A stretch of DNA of 11,286 nt from Boseongicola sp. SB0675_bin_26 (GCA_009843725.1 VYCX01000475.1:1-11286); one strand, 5' to 3'; positions 1 through 7,855 are shown, numbered from the stretch's first letter. Notes: a model not told the origin generated them from the letters alone. Numbers and translations: made by a program.

Positions 1-112
1 GCGCACGCCGCGCGGCGAGGACATCATGGCGGCCTGCGGCCAGCTCAAGTCGGATACTGAGCGGGACCGGAAGAGCCGGGCGGAAGTCCTCGCGCAAGCC
101 GGACTGGCATAG
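1..112 (+). CDS. rlmN: 23S rRNA/tRNA adenine-C2 methyltransferase RlmN, C-terminal end (partial)
   Basis: Only the last 36 codons are in the window, read from base 2 and ending in TAG at 110-112. RlmN is a radical-SAM enzyme that methylates C2 of A2503 in 23S rRNA and of A37 in some tRNAs. The visible tail contains [17 protein letters not shown]. This matches the conserved RlmN C-terminal block RxTRGxDIxAACGQL, whose cysteine forms the covalent intermediate with the substrate adenine (C355 in E. coli). That cysteine is the codon at 35-37 here. A basic tail of about 20 residues follows, as in many alphaproteobacterial forms. The gene is convergent with the LOG-family gene. The radical-SAM CxxxCxxC motif lies outside the window, so the call rests on this C-terminal signature alone. 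Confidence 0.85.
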   Translation, partial: RTPRGEDIMAACGQLKSDTERDRKSRAEVLAQAGLA

Positions 113-165
113 GATGCGACGCATTTCGGCTGCGCTCACCTGACCGCACGGAGACCTGAAACCGG

Positions 166-184
166 GGGTGCGGCCCTCGCACCC
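166..184. terminator. GC-rich hairpin between convergent genes, possible terminator
   Basis: A perfect 7-bp stem, GGGTGCG / CGCACCC, closes a 5-base loop at 166-184 in the gap between rlmN (ends 112) and the LOG-family gene (ends 320). Position and stem strength fit a bidirectional terminator. Neither side has a clear T run: TGATGATCC follows on the plus strand and CCGGTTTCAGG on the minus strand. A weak or factor-assisted terminator is as likely as a true intrinsic one. A second small stem, CCAGTC / GACTGG, lies at 228-245. Confidence 0.35.
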
Positions 185-319
185 TGATGATCCAAGCTCT
201 GAGTGGCAAGGCTCGGCAGGACGGCGTCCAGTCCTTCATGACTGGCCCGACTGCACGCGTGCCTCGAAATTCCCGTGATGGCGCCACAATGCCACCGGAC
301 TTTCGGGCCACATATGGCG

Positions 320-1144
320 TTACATGTCCTGCGGCCAGCCATCAATGACCGCGACCGCCTCCTCGGCGGTCTCGACAAAGCGAAAGATCTCGAGATCGTT
401 CGGAGAAATCGTGCCGGCTTCCGCGAGGGCTTCCCAGTTGACGATGCGCTTCCAGAAGTCACTTCCGAAGAGGATGAACGGCACCGGCCGCATGCGTCCC
501 GTCTGAATGAGCGTCAACGTCTCGAAAAGCTCGTCCAGGGTGCCGAATCCGCCGGGGAAGACGGCGATGGCAGCGGCACGCATCAGGAAGTGCATCTTCC
601 TGATGGCGAAGTAGTGGAAGTTGAAATTGAGGTCGGGCGTGATGTACTTGTTGGGCATCTGTTCATGCGGCAGCACGATGTTGAGCCCGACCGACACGCC
701 GCCGGCCTCCGCCGCTCCCCGATTTCCGGCCTCCATCACTCCCGGGCCGCCTCCCGTGACGATCACTTGCTTCCTGCCGTCGCCTGACCCTGCGGCCGAC
801 CGTTCAGTGATGATGCGGGCGAACTTCCGGGCTTCCTCGTAGTACCGGCTGAGTTCCGCGAGAGTTTCGGACTTTGCCGTACCCATTTTCTCCGGGCTCG
901 GGATGCGTGCCCCGCCGAAGAGGACGACGGTGGAATTGACACCGTATTCCTCCATCAGCAGCTCGGGCTTGAGAAGCTCGAGTTGAAGGCGGACCGGCCT
1001 CAGTTCGTCACGACAGAGAAAATCGGAATCCGCGAAGGCAAGCCGGTATGCGGGTGACAGTGTCTGTGGCGTGTCCGGAGCCTCCCGGGCGGCTTCGATG
1101 TCCTGATGCGGGTGAGGGAAAAGGCGGGATTCGTCGTTGGCCAT
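320..1144 (-). CDS. LOG-family (TIGR00730) Rossmann-fold nucleotide hydrolase
   Basis: This 274-residue cytosolic protein belongs to the family once annotated as lysine decarboxylase. Characterised members cleave nucleoside 5'-monophosphates to free base plus ribose 5-phosphate, including cytokinin-activating LOG and the E. coli nucleosidase PpnN. The family signature PGGFGTLDELFE is at residues 197-208 and the nucleotide-loop segment GGGPGVMEAGNRGA at 131-144, with the conserved arginine after MHFLM near 189. About 65 N-terminal residues precede the Rossmann core, longer than the minimal roughly 190-residue LOG proteins. I chose the ATG at 1144 because AGGGAG lies 6 bases upstream. An in-frame ATG at 1177 would add 11 residues but has no Shine-Dalgarno sequence. 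The gene stands alone, 408 bp from GH42. The exact substrate (cytokinin-like or general NMP) cannot be told from sequence. Confidence 0.9.
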   Translation of the reverse strand: MANDESRLFPHPHQDIEAAREAPDTPQTLSPAYRLAFADSDFLCRDELRPVRLQLELLKPELLMEEYGVNSTVVLFGGARIPSPEKMGTAKSETLAELSRYYEEARKFARIITERSAAGSGDGRKQVIVTGGGPGVMEAGNRGAAEAGGVSVGLNIVLPHEQMPNKYITPDLNFNFHYFAIRKMHFLMRAAAIAVFPGGFGTLDELFETLTLIQTGRMRPVPFILFGSDFWKRIVNWEALAEAGTISPNDLEIFRFVETAEEAVAVIDGWPQDM

Positions 1145-1552
1145 GATCTGCTCCCTGACAATTTGCCGTTCCTCCATTGCAGGTCAGCGGGAACGACTCA
1201 ATGGCACCCGACACCGCCGCGGCATCCTGCGTTGGCGCCCGTGCCGTGCAAGCCCGCGCTTCCGCCCAGGACACGTTACATGCGTATGCCGCAGCAACTT
1301 GCCGAAACCTGATGTTGCCGGCGCCGCGGCCACTGGCGGGCGATCATGCCGGCGATGGATCTGCACACCGGTTCACGGCCGGCTATCACGTCTTCGGATT
1401 CACGTCGCATTTCTCCGGCAAAGCTGGCAGCGAACGCGCTTCCAGAGCGGCCGGCACGCATGCAGGTCGGATATGCCGGAGTGCGAGGCCAGAAGTTGCT
1501 CCACGAAAGATCGTTGCGTTGTGTGCCACATCGCCACCTTCTGAGTGATCGC
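1145..1552. other. Gene-free stretch between LOG-family gene and GH42 gene
   Basis: No convincing gene was found in these 408 bases. Short open frames exist on both strands but their translations are low-complexity Arg/Ala/Pro-rich sequence with no recognisable motif. No tRNA fold, CRISPR-type repeat or T-run terminator is apparent. The stretch must hold the end of the GH42 transcript and the promoter of the LOG-family gene, but no convincing -35/-10 pair could be picked. It could be the remnant of a decayed gene. Confidence 0.4.
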
Positions 1553-3466
1553 TCAAATCGGGCGCCAGAGCACACCCGCGGGCGGAAGCGTCGTGCCTTC
1601 AAAATCCATGGGTTCCGGCGCGTAATTGAAGACGAAGCGATGCGTCGCGGTGTCCCGAACCCTGAGACCGTCCGGCAGTGCCCTGGCGTCAATTCCCTCG
1701 GCGGCGCAAGCGCTGGCGACAAGAAGATCGAATGCCGTTCGGTCCGGCCAACCCGCAACGTAATGCAACTTGCCACGGGACATGACGGCTGGCCGGCCGT
1801 CAACGGTGACCGTGGACACGGCGGCATCTCCTTCCAGATGTTCGAACCAGCGATGAAAGTTCCCGCCGCCCTCCAGGGGTACACGGGCGAAGGGAGGCAG
1901 GCTTTCGACGCGAGAGACCGTGGCATCGAGATCGGGCAGGTTTGGCGGCAACGGATCCGGAATCACGAGTTCTTCCGTCTTGCTGTTCGTTCGGGGCCCA
2001 ATGATCGCCGTGCCGGAGAAAGCTTCAAGCGCCGTTCTGAGGCTGTCGGACAGGGTCAGGAGGCCGGGAATGAACAGGAGGTCATAATCGTCGAGAGATC
2101 TCGCATCAGCGGGAAGGAAATCGATCGAAAGCCCGGCACGCCGAAGCGCCCTGTAGGTGTCAAATGCCAGTCCGAAATAGGTGAAGTCCGCACCCTGGGG
2201 GAGCGCTTCCCACGCCCATGATGACGCGTAATCAAACAGGATCGCCACCCTGGCCTTGGTCGTGCCGGCATCGGGCATCGTGGCGATTTCCCCTGCCAGT
2301 TGCCGGGCCTCGATGATCGCCGGAGCATCCGCACCGTCTGGCCTCAAAAGGCCGGCATGCATCTGCTCTTGGGCGAATGGCGCTTGTCGCCACCGAAAGA
2401 AGCAGACCGCCTCGGCCCCATGCGCGAAGGCCTCCCAAGCCCAAAGGCGCGCCATCCCGTCGATCGGCGCGACGTTCCATCCAGCCCAGTTCACTGGCCC
2501 GGGCTGCTGCTCCATGATCCAGTAGCGGCCCCGTCCGACGGACCTGTAAAGGTCATGATGGAATGCCTGGGCATCGGGATGGCCTTGGCGAAGGAATCGC
2601 TCCTTCTCAGTTGCGTCTGCGTCAAGGCGATCAAGAAGGTAACCGAGCGGATAGCTGTCCCAGGAGGCGATGTCGAGGTCGGCAGCGACATCGAAATGGT
2701 CGAAGGACAGGATTCGGCACATGTAGTTGTGGATCAACGGCGCATCCGTGTAGCGGCGCAGGATGTTCGCCTGGGCGCGATTGAAACGCACGACCTGATC
2801 GGAACAGTAGCGGCGAAACGCGAGGACGTGGGACGGATTCGGCGTCGTGACGGTGAGGTTCGGGAGCCCGATATCGTCGAATTCGGCGTATTCCATCGAC
2901 CAGAAAACGTTGCCCCAGGCGCGATTCAGTGCGTCCGTGGACTGGTAGCGCTGGGCGCACCAAGCCTGGAATCCTTTCCTTGCCGCGTCCGAATGGCTCA
3001 CCACGGTTTCGTGGCATCCGTATTCGTTGTCGGTCTGCCAGGCTGCAACATGTGGGTTCTTGCCGTAGCGCCGGGCAAGCAGCGTCACGATGCGTCGGCA
3101 CTCCTCCAGGTAACCCTCATGCGAAAAGCAGTAGTGCCGCCGCGATCCGAAACCGCGCGGCCGGCCTCTTTCGTCCAGTGCGACCATGTCCGGGTGACGG
3201 GCGAGCATCCATCGCGGCGGCGTCGCCGTGGGCGTTCCGAGAACGACCTTGAGGCCGGCCTGCCCCAGCGTCTCGATGGCGCGGTCAAGCCATTCGAATT
3301 CCAGCTTTCCGGGCCGGGGTTCCAGCCTCGACCATGCAAACTCCCCGATCCTCACCCAGGACAGTCCGGCTTCCGCCATGCGACGGGCATCATCGGCCCA
3401 GATCCCTTCCGGCCAGTGCTCAGGGTAATAGCACGCTCCGAGTTCGCGCTTTCGGGTTTCCGCCAT
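1553..3466 (-). CDS. GH42-family beta-galactosidase
   Basis: This 637-residue enzyme of glycoside hydrolase family 42 hydrolyses terminal beta-D-galactosides with retention of configuration. It has a TIM barrel (about 1-375), a trimerisation domain (about 385-580) and a short C-terminal beta domain. The start YYPEHWPEGIWADDARRM is typical of GH42. The acid/base is E148 in TDNEYG and the nucleophile is E319 in IMEQQPGPVNW. Of the four zinc-ligand cysteines known in the Thermus A4 enzyme, only the one in RHYCFS (C113) is kept; the later cluster reads VVSHSDAA. There is no obvious signal peptide, so it is probably cytoplasmic. ATG 3466 is preferred because AGGTGGAG lies 6 bases upstream; a GTG at 3478 overlaps that site. 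No sugar transporter, regulator or second glycosidase is adjacent, so substrate and induction are unknown. Confidence 0.93.
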   Translation of the reverse strand: MAETRKRELGACYYPEHWPEGIWADDARRMAEAGLSWVRIGEFAWSRLEPRPGKLEFEWLDRAIETLGQAGLKVVLGTPTATPPRWMLARHPDMVALDERGRPRGFGSRRHYCFSHEGYLEECRRIVTLLARRYGKNPHVAAWQTDNEYGCHETVVSHSDAARKGFQAWCAQRYQSTDALNRAWGNVFWSMEYAEFDDIGLPNLTVTTPNPSHVLAFRRYCSDQVVRFNRAQANILRRYTDAPLIHNYMCRILSFDHFDVAADLDIASWDSYPLGYLLDRLDADATEKERFLRQGHPDAQAFHHDLYRSVGRGRYWIMEQQPGPVNWAGWNVAPIDGMARLWAWEAFAHGAEAVCFFRWRQAPFAQEQMHAGLLRPDGADAPAIIEARQLAGEIATMPDAGTTKARVAILFDYASSWAWEALPQGADFTYFGLAFDTYRALRRAGLSIDFLPADARSLDDYDLLFIPGLLTLSDSLRTALEAFSGTAIIGPRTNSKTEELVIPDPLPPNLPDLDATVSRVESLPPFARVPLEGGGNFHRWFEHLEGDAAVSTVTVDGRPAVMSRGKLHYVAGWPDRTAFDLLVASACAAEGIDARALPDGLRVRDTATHRFVFNYAPEPMDFEGTTLPPAGVLWRPI

Positions 3467-3747
3467 TGGCCGCTCCACCTTGATCGCCCCAACCTAGAAA
3501 GTTCGCAGACAGGCGCAACTCTTCTGCTCGGCACCGATGGCACCTGGAATTCAGGGATGCAAAGTCGCGGACCGCGCGGGCCCGTGGCCCTTCCCCAATT
3601 TGAGTTCAGCGATCTCGGCAGCTTGCGGCGCTCTTGTCCTGGTCACTGGCCGGACAGCGCCATTCCAAGCCACCGCACACGGCAGAAGGCGGCTTCCCCG
3701 CGGCAAACTGCGAGATCGCCCAGTGTGATCTCAATCAGGCTGAGACG

Positions 3748-3824
3748 TGGCGCGCTGGGGAGGATTCGAACCCCCGACCTCTTGATTCGTAGTCAAGCAC
3801 TCTATCCAGCTGAGCTACCAGCGC
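3748..3824 (-). tRNA. tRNA-Arg (anticodon ACG)
   Basis: This is a 77-base tRNA with encoded CCA. The acceptor stem GCGCTGG pairs with CCAGCGC, followed by discriminator G and CCA at 3750-3748. The D arm is GCTC-AGCTGGATA-GAGT, the T arm has GGTTCGAATCC, and the anticodon stem CTTGA/TCAAG encloses the loop CTACGAA, giving anticodon ACG (Arg, CGN codons). A34 is expected to be deaminated to inosine by TadA, allowing it to read CGU, CGC and CGA. It is about 92% identical (6 differences) to the tRNA-Arg at 3977-4053. Confidence 0.97.
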
Positions 3825-3836
3825 ACGAGTGGACAG

Positions 3837-3865
3837 GGTGTATCGGTCGGCCAAATCCATTGCAA
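3837..3865 (-). promoter_or_regulatory. Predicted promoter of tRNA-Arg(ACG)
   Basis: Reading the minus strand, a -35 element TTGCAA (3865-3860) is followed after 17 bases by TACACC (3842-3837). This would start transcription near 3830, just ahead of the mature tRNA 5' end at 3824. The same arrangement, TTGCAG-17-TACCTC, precedes the neighbouring tRNA-Arg, and a CTTGCARTGG block is shared at the -35. That repetition is the main support. Confidence 0.6.
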
Positions 3866-3976
3866 GACTGATTTTGAGCGCGTTCACCTTGCGCGCAGAC
3901 CCCGTTGGTGCAGCTCCGTGGTCCGCCACCGCAGAACACTTGGAGGCGTGCAAATCCCGCCGGGGCAAAGCCGGAA

Positions 3977-4053
3977 TGGCGCGCTGGGGAGGACTCGAAC
4001 CCCCGACCACTTGATTCGAAGTCAAGTGCTCTATCCAACTGAGCTACCAGCGC
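3977..4053 (-). tRNA. tRNA-Arg (anticodon TCG)
   Basis: This is a 77-base tRNA with the same acceptor stem (GCGCTGG/CCAGCGC), discriminator G and encoded CCA (3979-3977) as its neighbour. The anticodon loop CTTCGAA gives anticodon TCG, which reads CGA and possibly CGG. It differs from the tRNA-Arg at 3748-3824 at six positions: one in the D loop, two at the D/anticodon-stem junction, the wobble base, one after the anticodon stem, and one in the T loop. The two genes are 152 bp apart and co-oriented. They look like a tandem duplication in which the wobble base changed. Confidence 0.96.
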
Positions 4054-4063
4054 GAACGGGCAT

Positions 4064-4092
4064 GAGGTAGCGGGCTGTCGAGGCCACTGCAA
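4064..4092 (-). promoter_or_regulatory. Predicted promoter of tRNA-Arg(TCG)
   Basis: On the minus strand TTGCAG (4092-4087) is followed by a 17-base spacer and TACCTC (4069-4064). A start would fall near 4057, a few bases before the tRNA 5' end at 4053. The upstream sequence aligns without gaps to the promoter region of the second tRNA-Arg at roughly two thirds of positions, so both may derive from one duplicated unit. Confidence 0.6.
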
Positions 4093-4191
4093 GGCTGATC
4101 CTGGCCTTGTTCGCACGGCGCGTGATGTTGCAGGGCACCATGCAGAATCCGCCCGTCTCAACCGGAGCAGGAGAAGCACGGCCGCGCGACG

Positions 4192-5595
4192 CTACGTGAC
4201 GACCTGATCTCCTTCGATTATGGCCTTGGGCAGTGTCACTATGAAGGTTGTGCCGTCAGGCCCGGTTCGCCCAAGCGACAACTGGCCGCCGTGACCGCGC
4301 GCAAGTTCGGCGGAGATGGCAAGACCCAGCCCCGCTCCACCCTTCGAGACACCACCCTGAAACGGCGTGAAGAGATGTTCCCTTGCACGTGAAGGCAATC
4401 CCGGCCCCGTGTCGCTGACCTCAATCCGCCAGCACGTGTCATCCTCGGTCGCCGCAATGCGGACTTCTCCGTCGCTCTTGGTCGCCTCGATCGCCTGCCT
4501 GGCGTTGCGAACAAGATTGGACAGAACGCGATAGAGTTGTTCGGCATCGGCGCGCAGGGTCATTCCAGGCGGTATTTCGGCCTTGAACGCGACGCTTTCC
4601 ATTCCGGTGGCCAGTTGTTCGGCATCGACGACATCCTCCACAATGGCGGAAAGATTGATCAGCATGAGGGCCGGTGAAGGCTCTTCGGCTTTGCCAAATG
4701 CCAACGTGCGTTCACAAAGATGCACGGCGCGACTGATCGAGTTCATCAGCTTGGGCAGCATCCGGGCGACAACCGGATCGTCGGAAGCTTCTATCCGGTC
4801 CGCGAAGAGTTGCGCGGAAGTCAGGATGTTTCTCAGATCATGGCTCACTTTGGCGACCGCACTTCCAAGCGAGGCCAGGCGCTCCTTGTGCCGCAGCACG
4901 GAGGTCAGTTCGGTCTGCATTGACTTCAACGCCGCTTCGGCCTCGCCAATTTCGCCCGTGCGGGATGAGGGTTCAATGATGCGCCGCGCGTCTTCCGGCG
5001 CTTCGGCATAGGATTGCATGGCAGAAACCACGCCCCTCATGGGTTTCACCATCAGCTGACGAACCGCGAAGAACAGAAGCGTGGCCGTCACGGCCGAGAT
5101 GACCGCCGAGAGAATCAGGATTCGCAAGCCGTAGTCAAGCATCGCTTCCCGGAGCGGCCCGGTCGGCATGGTGACCTCGATCAGGAGGCCCGCATCCTGC
5201 ACCGGATGCCCGATGACGCGCACGACTTCGGGCCCCGGCTTCAGCAACCTCGCCAGTGCATCGCGAATCAGAGCACCTGGCACCGGCTGGCGGGTGTCAA
5301 ATGTAGCCGCCACCGGGCTGGGCATGTCCGATGACAGTACCAGTTCACGCACTTCGTTGCGGCGCAGCACGACATTGAAGACGCCTGCATTTTCCAGGAG
5401 CTCGCGTTCGAGTTCCAACTCAATGGCGTCTGCCGCAAGTCGGGCAAGCGAAGCGATTTGTGCCCGCTCCAAGCGGTCCGTCATGTAGTCCAGGCGGAAT
5501 CTGGCAACGGACGGCACGAAGATCAGCACTTCCGCCAGCATCACGAAGAGGACCGTCAGAACCAGGAATCGGCCGGAAAGCGTGTTCAGCAACAT
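4192..5595 (-). CDS. Membrane sensor histidine kinase (HAMP, HisKA, HATPase)
   Basis: This 467-residue kinase senses a signal through its membrane and periplasmic part and autophosphorylates a histidine for transfer to a response regulator. Transmembrane segments lie at about 10-30 and 157-178, with a sensor region of about 125 residues between them that I cannot assign. A HAMP-like linker spans about 180-235. The H box KVSHDLRNILTS carries H252, the N box is SNLVRNARQAIE (359-370), and the ATP-lid motifs are DTGPGLP (395-401) and GGAGLGLAI (419-427). All key residues appear intact. The ATG is 15 bases after the stop of the reductase gene and has GGAAGAG 4 bases upstream, so it is the third gene of the operon. 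No response regulator is in the window, so its partner is elsewhere. Confidence 0.93.
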   Translation of the reverse strand: MLLNTLSGRFLVLTVLFVMLAEVLIFVPSVARFRLDYMTDRLERAQIASLARLAADAIELELERELLENAGVFNVVLRRNEVRELVLSSDMPSPVAATFDTRQPVPGALIRDALARLLKPGPEVVRVIGHPVQDAGLLIEVTMPTGPLREAMLDYGLRILILSAVISAVTATLLFFAVRQLMVKPMRGVVSAMQSYAEAPEDARRIIEPSSRTGEIGEAEAALKSMQTELTSVLRHKERLASLGSAVAKVSHDLRNILTSAQLFADRIEASDDPVVARMLPKLMNSISRAVHLCERTLAFGKAEEPSPALMLINLSAIVEDVVDAEQLATGMESVAFKAEIPPGMTLRADAEQLYRVLSNLVRNARQAIEATKSDGEVRIAATEDDTCWRIEVSDTGPGLPSRAREHLFTPFQGGVSKGGAGLGLAISAELARGHGGQLSLGRTGPDGTTFIVTLPKAIIEGDQVVT

Positions 5596-5610
5596 GACAC
5601 TCTTCCAGCG

Positions 5611-7026
5611 CTACGGAAGGAACCGCTGGACAATCCCGACCACTCGCTTGACGGCTTGGCTTTCAAAGAGCTTGGGAGAGAAGTAGGCTCCCGCTGCCCG
5701 CTTGTTGATCTCGCCCAGCGTCGGATAGGGCGCGACCATTGCCGCCACGCCACCCATCTTGAGGCCATTCGCAATTGCGAGCGCCCATACGCCAACGAGC
5801 TCCCCGGCCGCCTCGCCCACGATGGTCGCGCCGACCGGCCTGCCCTTGACCACCATGACCTTGACGAAACCGGACGTCTTCCGCGAGGCAATTGCCCGAT
5901 CGTTCTCGTGATAGTCGAAACGAGCCACGTCAAGTGCGGAACCGTGGATCTTGCGGGCCTCGGCTTCGGTCGGCCCGACCTGCGCGAGTTCGGGGTCGGT
6001 GTAGGTCACCCAAGGGATATGGGACGTCTTGGCCCTGGCCGGCAGGCCAAAGAGCATGGAGCGAATGATGACGCCCGCATGGTATCCAGCAACATGGGTG
6101 AACTGGAGACCGCCGGCCGCATCGCCAATGGCGTAGACCTTGCGGTTCGAAATTGACCGGAGGCTCGCATTGACCTTCACCGCCCTGTCATGCGCGACAT
6201 TGGCCTTGTCAAGATCAAGCGTCTCGATGTTCACCTTGCGGCCCACGGCCATGAGCAGATGAGAGCCCGTGAAACTTCCCTGGGTGGTCCTGACCGTGAT
6301 CCGTCCGCCGCTTTCGCCGACTTCCTCTGCCAAGGCGTCCTCGACAATCTCAACGCCTTCGGCCCGCATCTTGTCCAGAACGACTTTCGCAGCCTCGGGA
6401 TCGTCACGGCCCAGCGCCTTCAAGCCCTCGATCACGGTCACTTTCGAGCCAAGACGCACGTGCGCCTGCGCCATCTCCATTCCGATCGGTCCGCCTCCGA
6501 TAACCAGCAGGTGTCCAGGGCGTTCGCGAAGATCAAAGATGTTCTCGTTCGTGTAGTACGTGACCTCGTCCACACCGGGGATCGGCGGAACGAAGGGCGA
6601 CGAGCCTGTCGCGATCACGATGCGACGGGCGTCTATCACTTGATCGCCGGCCTGCACTTCGCTCGGGGAAATGAACCGCCCGTATTCCCGGATCACATGG
6701 ACGCCGAATCCCTCAAACCGTTCCTGGCTGTCTACCGGAGCTATCGTTTCAATGACCTTGTGCACGTGATCCTTGGCCGCGGCATAGTTCACTTCCGGCG
6801 TGACGGGCGTCACGCCAAACGGTTCTCCCGCATTCATGGAATGTGCCTGCTTGGCCGCGGCAATAAGGGCCTTCGACGGCACGCACCCGAAATTCAGGCA
6901 GTCGCCTCCCATCTTGTGGCCTTCGAGAAGCACGACCTTTGCACCCATCTGGCTGGCTCCGGCCGCAACTGAAAGCCCGCCGGAACCGGCACCTATGACA
7001 AGTATGTCCGTCCTGATCCGTTCCAT
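5611..7026 (-). CDS. MerA/dihydrolipoamide dehydrogenase-like FAD disulfide oxidoreductase
   Basis: This 471-residue flavoprotein belongs to the class I pyridine nucleotide-disulfide oxidoreductases. It has an FAD-binding GAGSGG at 12-17, the redox disulfide in GGDCLNFGCVPSK (C43, C48), an NAD(P)-binding GGGPIG at 177-182 with an acidic residue (E200) ending the next strand (suggesting NADH), YAIGDAAG at 298-305, and a dimerisation domain from about 340. Where lipoamide dehydrogenase has the catalytic His of HPTLxE, this protein has PYPTLGE (Y434). Tyr at that position is as in mercuric reductase, but the Hg-binding C-terminal Cys pair is absent, so neither Lpd nor true MerA function is supported. 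Its ATG follows the upstream TGA by one base (TGA-G-ATG), so translation is coupled to the VTT gene. The substrate is unknown. Confidence 0.9.
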   Translation of the reverse strand: MERIRTDILVIGAGSGGLSVAAGASQMGAKVVLLEGHKMGGDCLNFGCVPSKALIAAAKQAHSMNAGEPFGVTPVTPEVNYAAAKDHVHKVIETIAPVDSQERFEGFGVHVIREYGRFISPSEVQAGDQVIDARRIVIATGSSPFVPPIPGVDEVTYYTNENIFDLRERPGHLLVIGGGPIGMEMAQAHVRLGSKVTVIEGLKALGRDDPEAAKVVLDKMRAEGVEIVEDALAEEVGESGGRITVRTTQGSFTGSHLLMAVGRKVNIETLDLDKANVAHDRAVKVNASLRSISNRKVYAIGDAAGGLQFTHVAGYHAGVIIRSMLFGLPARAKTSHIPWVTYTDPELAQVGPTEAEARKIHGSALDVARFDYHENDRAIASRKTSGFVKVMVVKGRPVGATIVGEAAGELVGVWALAIANGLKMGGVAAMVAPYPTLGEINKRAAGAYFSPKLFESQAVKRVVGIVQRFLP

Positions 7027-7027
7027 C

Positions 7028-7753
7028 TCAGAACGCCTTTCCGCGTATGGCCTTGATCACGATAGGGAGCGCCGCAAGCGCGCAGAGGCCGAGAATCGGC
7101 AGAAGGATCTGCGGCTCGAAAATGATTCCGAGATTCGGGGTTTCGCCACGGGCAAAGACCTCGCCCAGCCCCGCACCAACCGACGTATAGACCACGCCCC
7201 CCGGGATGATGCCGATGAAGGTCGAGATCACGAAGCGGCGGAGCGGAACTCCAAGAAACGAGGGCAGCAGGTTTGCGACGAAGAACGGCACCGCCGGAAC
7301 GAGACGGATCAGGAAAAGCATGGACCACTGGTTGCTGTCGATCCCGTCCTTGATCGCCTTGATCGCGCCCTCCGAGGCGTCCAGCTTGCGTTCCAGCCTT
7401 TCGCCAAAACCCATGCGTGCAGCCAGGAATATCGCCGTCGCCCCGATCGTTGCAGCGGTGACGTTGAAGAGCGCGCCCGGAAACGTGGAAAACAGAAACC
7501 CGCCCGTCAGCGTCGCGATGGTGGCACCCGGAAGCGAGAATGCGACGATCACGACATAGGCCGCAATGAACACGAGAACCGTGAGCAGGTAGTTCGCATC
7601 CCGGAAGGCGATCAGCATCTCGCGGTTGTCCGCCAGCGCCTGAAAGCTGAGATGATCTCGCAAGGTGAATGCACCCACAGCTGCAACCACCAGAATGATC
7701 AGAAGCGGCAGGCGCTTCGCGAGCCTGCCGAACGGAGATGTCTCGTTGCTCAT
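7028..7753 (-). CDS. TVP38/TMEM64 family (VTT/DedA-like) membrane protein
   Basis: This 241-residue polytopic inner-membrane protein has hydrophobic segments at about 15-30, 54-73, 77-112, 143-165, 173-197 and 214-234. The VTT-domain core is visible: SLPGATIATLTGGFLF followed by a glycine-rich helix, then LIRLVPAVPFFVANLLPSF with the conserved Arg-x-x-Pro (R150). Members of this superfamily are linked to lipid scrambling or export and membrane homeostasis, but the precise role of bacterial TVP38 proteins is not settled. The ATG at 7753 has AAGGGA 7 bases upstream. It is the first gene of a three-gene operon with the FAD reductase and the histidine kinase. The fixed pairing suggests a shared membrane or redox function, which is inference. 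Confidence 0.9.
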   Translation of the reverse strand: MSNETSPFGRLAKRLPLLIILVVAAVGAFTLRDHLSFQALADNREMLIAFRDANYLLTVLVFIAAYVVIVAFSLPGATIATLTGGFLFSTFPGALFNVTAATIGATAIFLAARMGFGERLERKLDASEGAIKAIKDGIDSNQWSMLFLIRLVPAVPFFVANLLPSFLGVPLRRFVISTFIGIIPGGVVYTSVGAGLGEVFARGETPNLGIIFEPQILLPILGLCALAALPIVIKAIRGKAF

Positions 7754-7818
7754 AGTCAGTCCCTTATAATCATCACTCTGGGCGAATTTCCATGCCGCAT
7801 TCGTAATGAAACAGTTGT

Positions 7819-7824
7819 TGTCAA
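7819..7824 (-). promoter_or_regulatory. Possible -35 element of the VTT-reductase-kinase operon
   Basis: Read on the minus strand this is a perfect TTGACA, about 65 bases ahead of the VTT start codon. At 16-18 bases downstream the sequence is only a weak -10 match (GAATGC or AATGCG), so the call depends on the -35 alone. Weak -10 elements are common in alphaproteobacteria. Confidence 0.35.
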
Positions 7825-7855
7825 GGCCTTCATTCCTTTCCGGCGCAACTCAAGA

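Noticed and set aside
228..245. CCAGTC/GACTGG stem between rlmN and the LOG-family gene as a separate terminator
   Set aside because: It is only 6 bp long with no T run; a better stem lies at 166-184.
1400..1531. Possible 43-residue minus-strand gene just after GH42, with AGAAGG ahead of its ATG
   Set aside because: Apart from a plausible ribosome site and three cysteines there is no support: it is too short, with no known motif and no conservation data.
3543..3555. CCTG-GAATT-CAGG inverted repeat upstream of GH42 as a regulator site
   Set aside because: The 4-bp arms are too short to stand out in GC-rich sequence, and no regulator gene is adjacent.
2300..3871. Long plus-strand open frame (523 codons) opposite the GH42 gene
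   Set aside because: It is antisense to a clear GH42 gene and runs into a tRNA gene. Its translation is low in recognisable motifs and reflects the high-GC mirror frame.
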